Source: JAHWJR01 sp035942035 (GTDB lineage Bacteria > Actinomycetota > Acidimicrobiia > Acidimicrobiales > CADCSY01). From it: a DNA stretch of 24,890 nucleotides. The stretch covers positions 1 to 24,890 of the forward strand of contig DASZDK010000112.1 of NCBI GenBank assembly GCA_035942035.1, in the 5' to 3' direction. Under the pieces are notes generated by a model, which was not told the origin of the DNA, searched no databases, and was given only the letters and a program-made list of their open reading frames with translations. Positions 24,003-24,890 of the stretch are shown here, one piece after another. A program made the position numbers and the translations under genes. Numbering within the stretch: position 1 is the stretch's first letter; each line of letters starts with the position of its first letter.

Positions 24003-24874
24003 CCGACAGGGACCACGGGAGTCGCCCCACCAGCGATGCAGGGAGGGGGTCCGACGTTGGCTTTCTCGGCGGCCTCGATCGCCCGAAGGCAAGCGAACAC
24101 CTCCGGGCCGACCTGGTCAATCAGCACCTGGCGGGCTTCTGCCTCAGCCTGCGCTCGCCGTGCTTCTGCCGAAAGGGACTGAGTCCGGGCGTTGGCGGTC
24201 TGCTCGGCCTCAACGGCCTCCACGACACGGGCGTCCACGGGAGTCGGCTGGCCGATGGCGAAGCTGATGTTGCCGCACTCGTCGCCGGGCTTCTGGTAGG
24301 TGGGCGCGCAGTAGTAGTTCCCGCCCGTAGCCCGCTCCAGCTCCTCGGTGAACTGCCTCGACGCCTGCTGGGCGAACTCGTTGCGCTTCTCCTCACTCTC
24401 CCGCAGCTCCCGCCAGTTGAACGACAGCCCAGCGGAGTCGATACCCCGTTCCAGGGCCGGGTCGAAGTAGGTCCGCAAGCTGATGACCCATCCCTGTTCG
24501 GTCCACGCCTGGGTCTTGAGCCCGATCTCCTCGTGGAAGCGCTGAAGGGTCACCTCGTCCTGGCGGAGGGTGAAGTAGATGTCCACCGGGGCCTTCATGC
24601 GGATGCCGTCCTTTGAAACGAACTCGACGGTGGGGCGGTCGGCGCAGCCGGGTTCCTCGCAGTCGCGACCGATCCACGACCGCTGGTCGATGCGATAGTT
24701 GTAGTTCGGGTCCATGATCCCAACGAACTTGTTGGTTGCCCCTGGCTCGATGACACCCTGGTAGCCCTTGTTCTCGATCACACCGCCCCCGTAGGACAGG
24801 CCAATCTCGTTGGCGGCGGTGCTGGCACATCCCACCGTCGCCAGCAACATGGCGATCACCATTGCTCGCTTCAC
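23999..24874 (-). CDS. SPFH/Band 7 domain lipoprotein
   Basis: A 291-residue protein with an N-terminal signal (MKRAMVIAMLLATVGC) whose cysteine at 16 looks lipidated, although the -3 residue is Thr rather than Leu. The mature part has the order of an SPFH/prohibitin-like domain: a beta-rich section (about 25-125, with VEFVSKDGIRMKAPVDIYFTL) and then long helices with the Ala/Glu/Arg-rich segment SAEARRAQAEAEARQVLI (about 235-255). Two cysteine pairs (CEEPGC, and CAPTYQKPGDEC in a loop) suit disulfides outside the cytoplasm. SPFH proteins usually form membrane-bound rings; a lipid-anchored exported version is unusual. The start is ATG 24874, 16 bases from the window edge, with GGGGAACCC upstream. 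Confidence 0.8.
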   Translation of the reverse strand: MKRAMVIAMLLATVGCASTAANEIGLSYGGGVIENKGYQGVIEPGATNKFVGIMDPNYNYRIDQRSWIGRDCEEPGCADRPTVEFVSKDGIRMKAPVDIYFTLRQDEVTLQRFHEEIGLKTQAWTEQGWVISLRTYFDPALERGIDSAGLSFNWRELRESEEKRNEFAQQASRQFTEELERATGGNYYCAPTYQKPGDECGNISFAIGQPTPVDARVVEAVEAEQTANARTQSLSAEARRAQAEAEARQVLIDQVGPEVFACLRAIEAAEKANVGPPPCIAGGATPVVPVG

Positions 24875-24890
24875 TGGGTTCCCCTCTCCT

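Overview
The window is very GC-rich. Its genes use G/C-ending codons, several starts are GTG with little or no leader, and two genes follow TANNNT-type -10 motifs closely. With fused cytochrome oxidase subunits I+III, a caa3-type subunit II, twin-arginine and lipobox exports and VKOR-type redox proteins, this points to an aerobic high-GC actinobacterium, plausibly of the class Acidimicrobiia. That placement is inference; the window contains no rRNA or other decisive marker.

Layout, left to right. 1-993 (minus): the start of an hsp20 gene cut by the window edge and a MarR-type regulator. 1093-3287 (plus): a redox run of VKOR-like membrane protein, short-chain dehydrogenase and thioredoxin, divergent from the MarR gene, with a perfect TTGTCC-T-GGACAA palindrome between them. 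3377-4227: a small membrane protein, a 40-residue lipoprotein ORF and what looks like a decayed DoxX-like membrane gene. 4359-7036 (plus): a surface-anchored protein with six Asp-boxes, then MurB. 7063-7797 (minus): a lipoprotein. 7984-9060 (plus): a spermidine-synthase-like methyltransferase-fold protein, a degenerate tRNA-like element (minus strand) and a 56-residue membrane protein. 9094-11553 (minus): a pair encoding a polysaccharide pyruvyl transferase-like protein and a FAD-dependent oxidoreductase. 11769-16067 (plus): a tightly packed four-gene operon of GH13 (TreS-like) enzyme, a second VKOR-like protein, an SPW-repeat protein and a PhoD-like phosphatase. 16095-17606 (minus): a patatin-like phospholipase. 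17835-22658 (plus): the terminal oxidase operon coxB, coxA-coxC fusion, a 145-residue membrane protein and ctaG, all overlapping by a few bases. 22787-23605 (plus): a Tat-exported peptidoglycan amidase. 23745-24874 (minus): an SPFH/Band-7 domain protein made as a lipoprotein, with a small membrane-anchored helical partner.

Most of the content is chromosomal housekeeping and cell-envelope biology: respiration, envelope thiol redox, cell-wall synthesis and turnover, and surface proteins. I saw no CRISPR array, integrase, transposase, phage gene or defence island. The most distinctive points are the two VKOR-like proteins that keep only the membrane CXXC, the coupled GH13-VKOR-SPW-PhoD operon, the exported SPFH lipoprotein pair, the unidentified membrane protein inside the oxidase operon, and the frame-hopping remnant near 4 kb. 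No gap between genes exceeds 300 bases.
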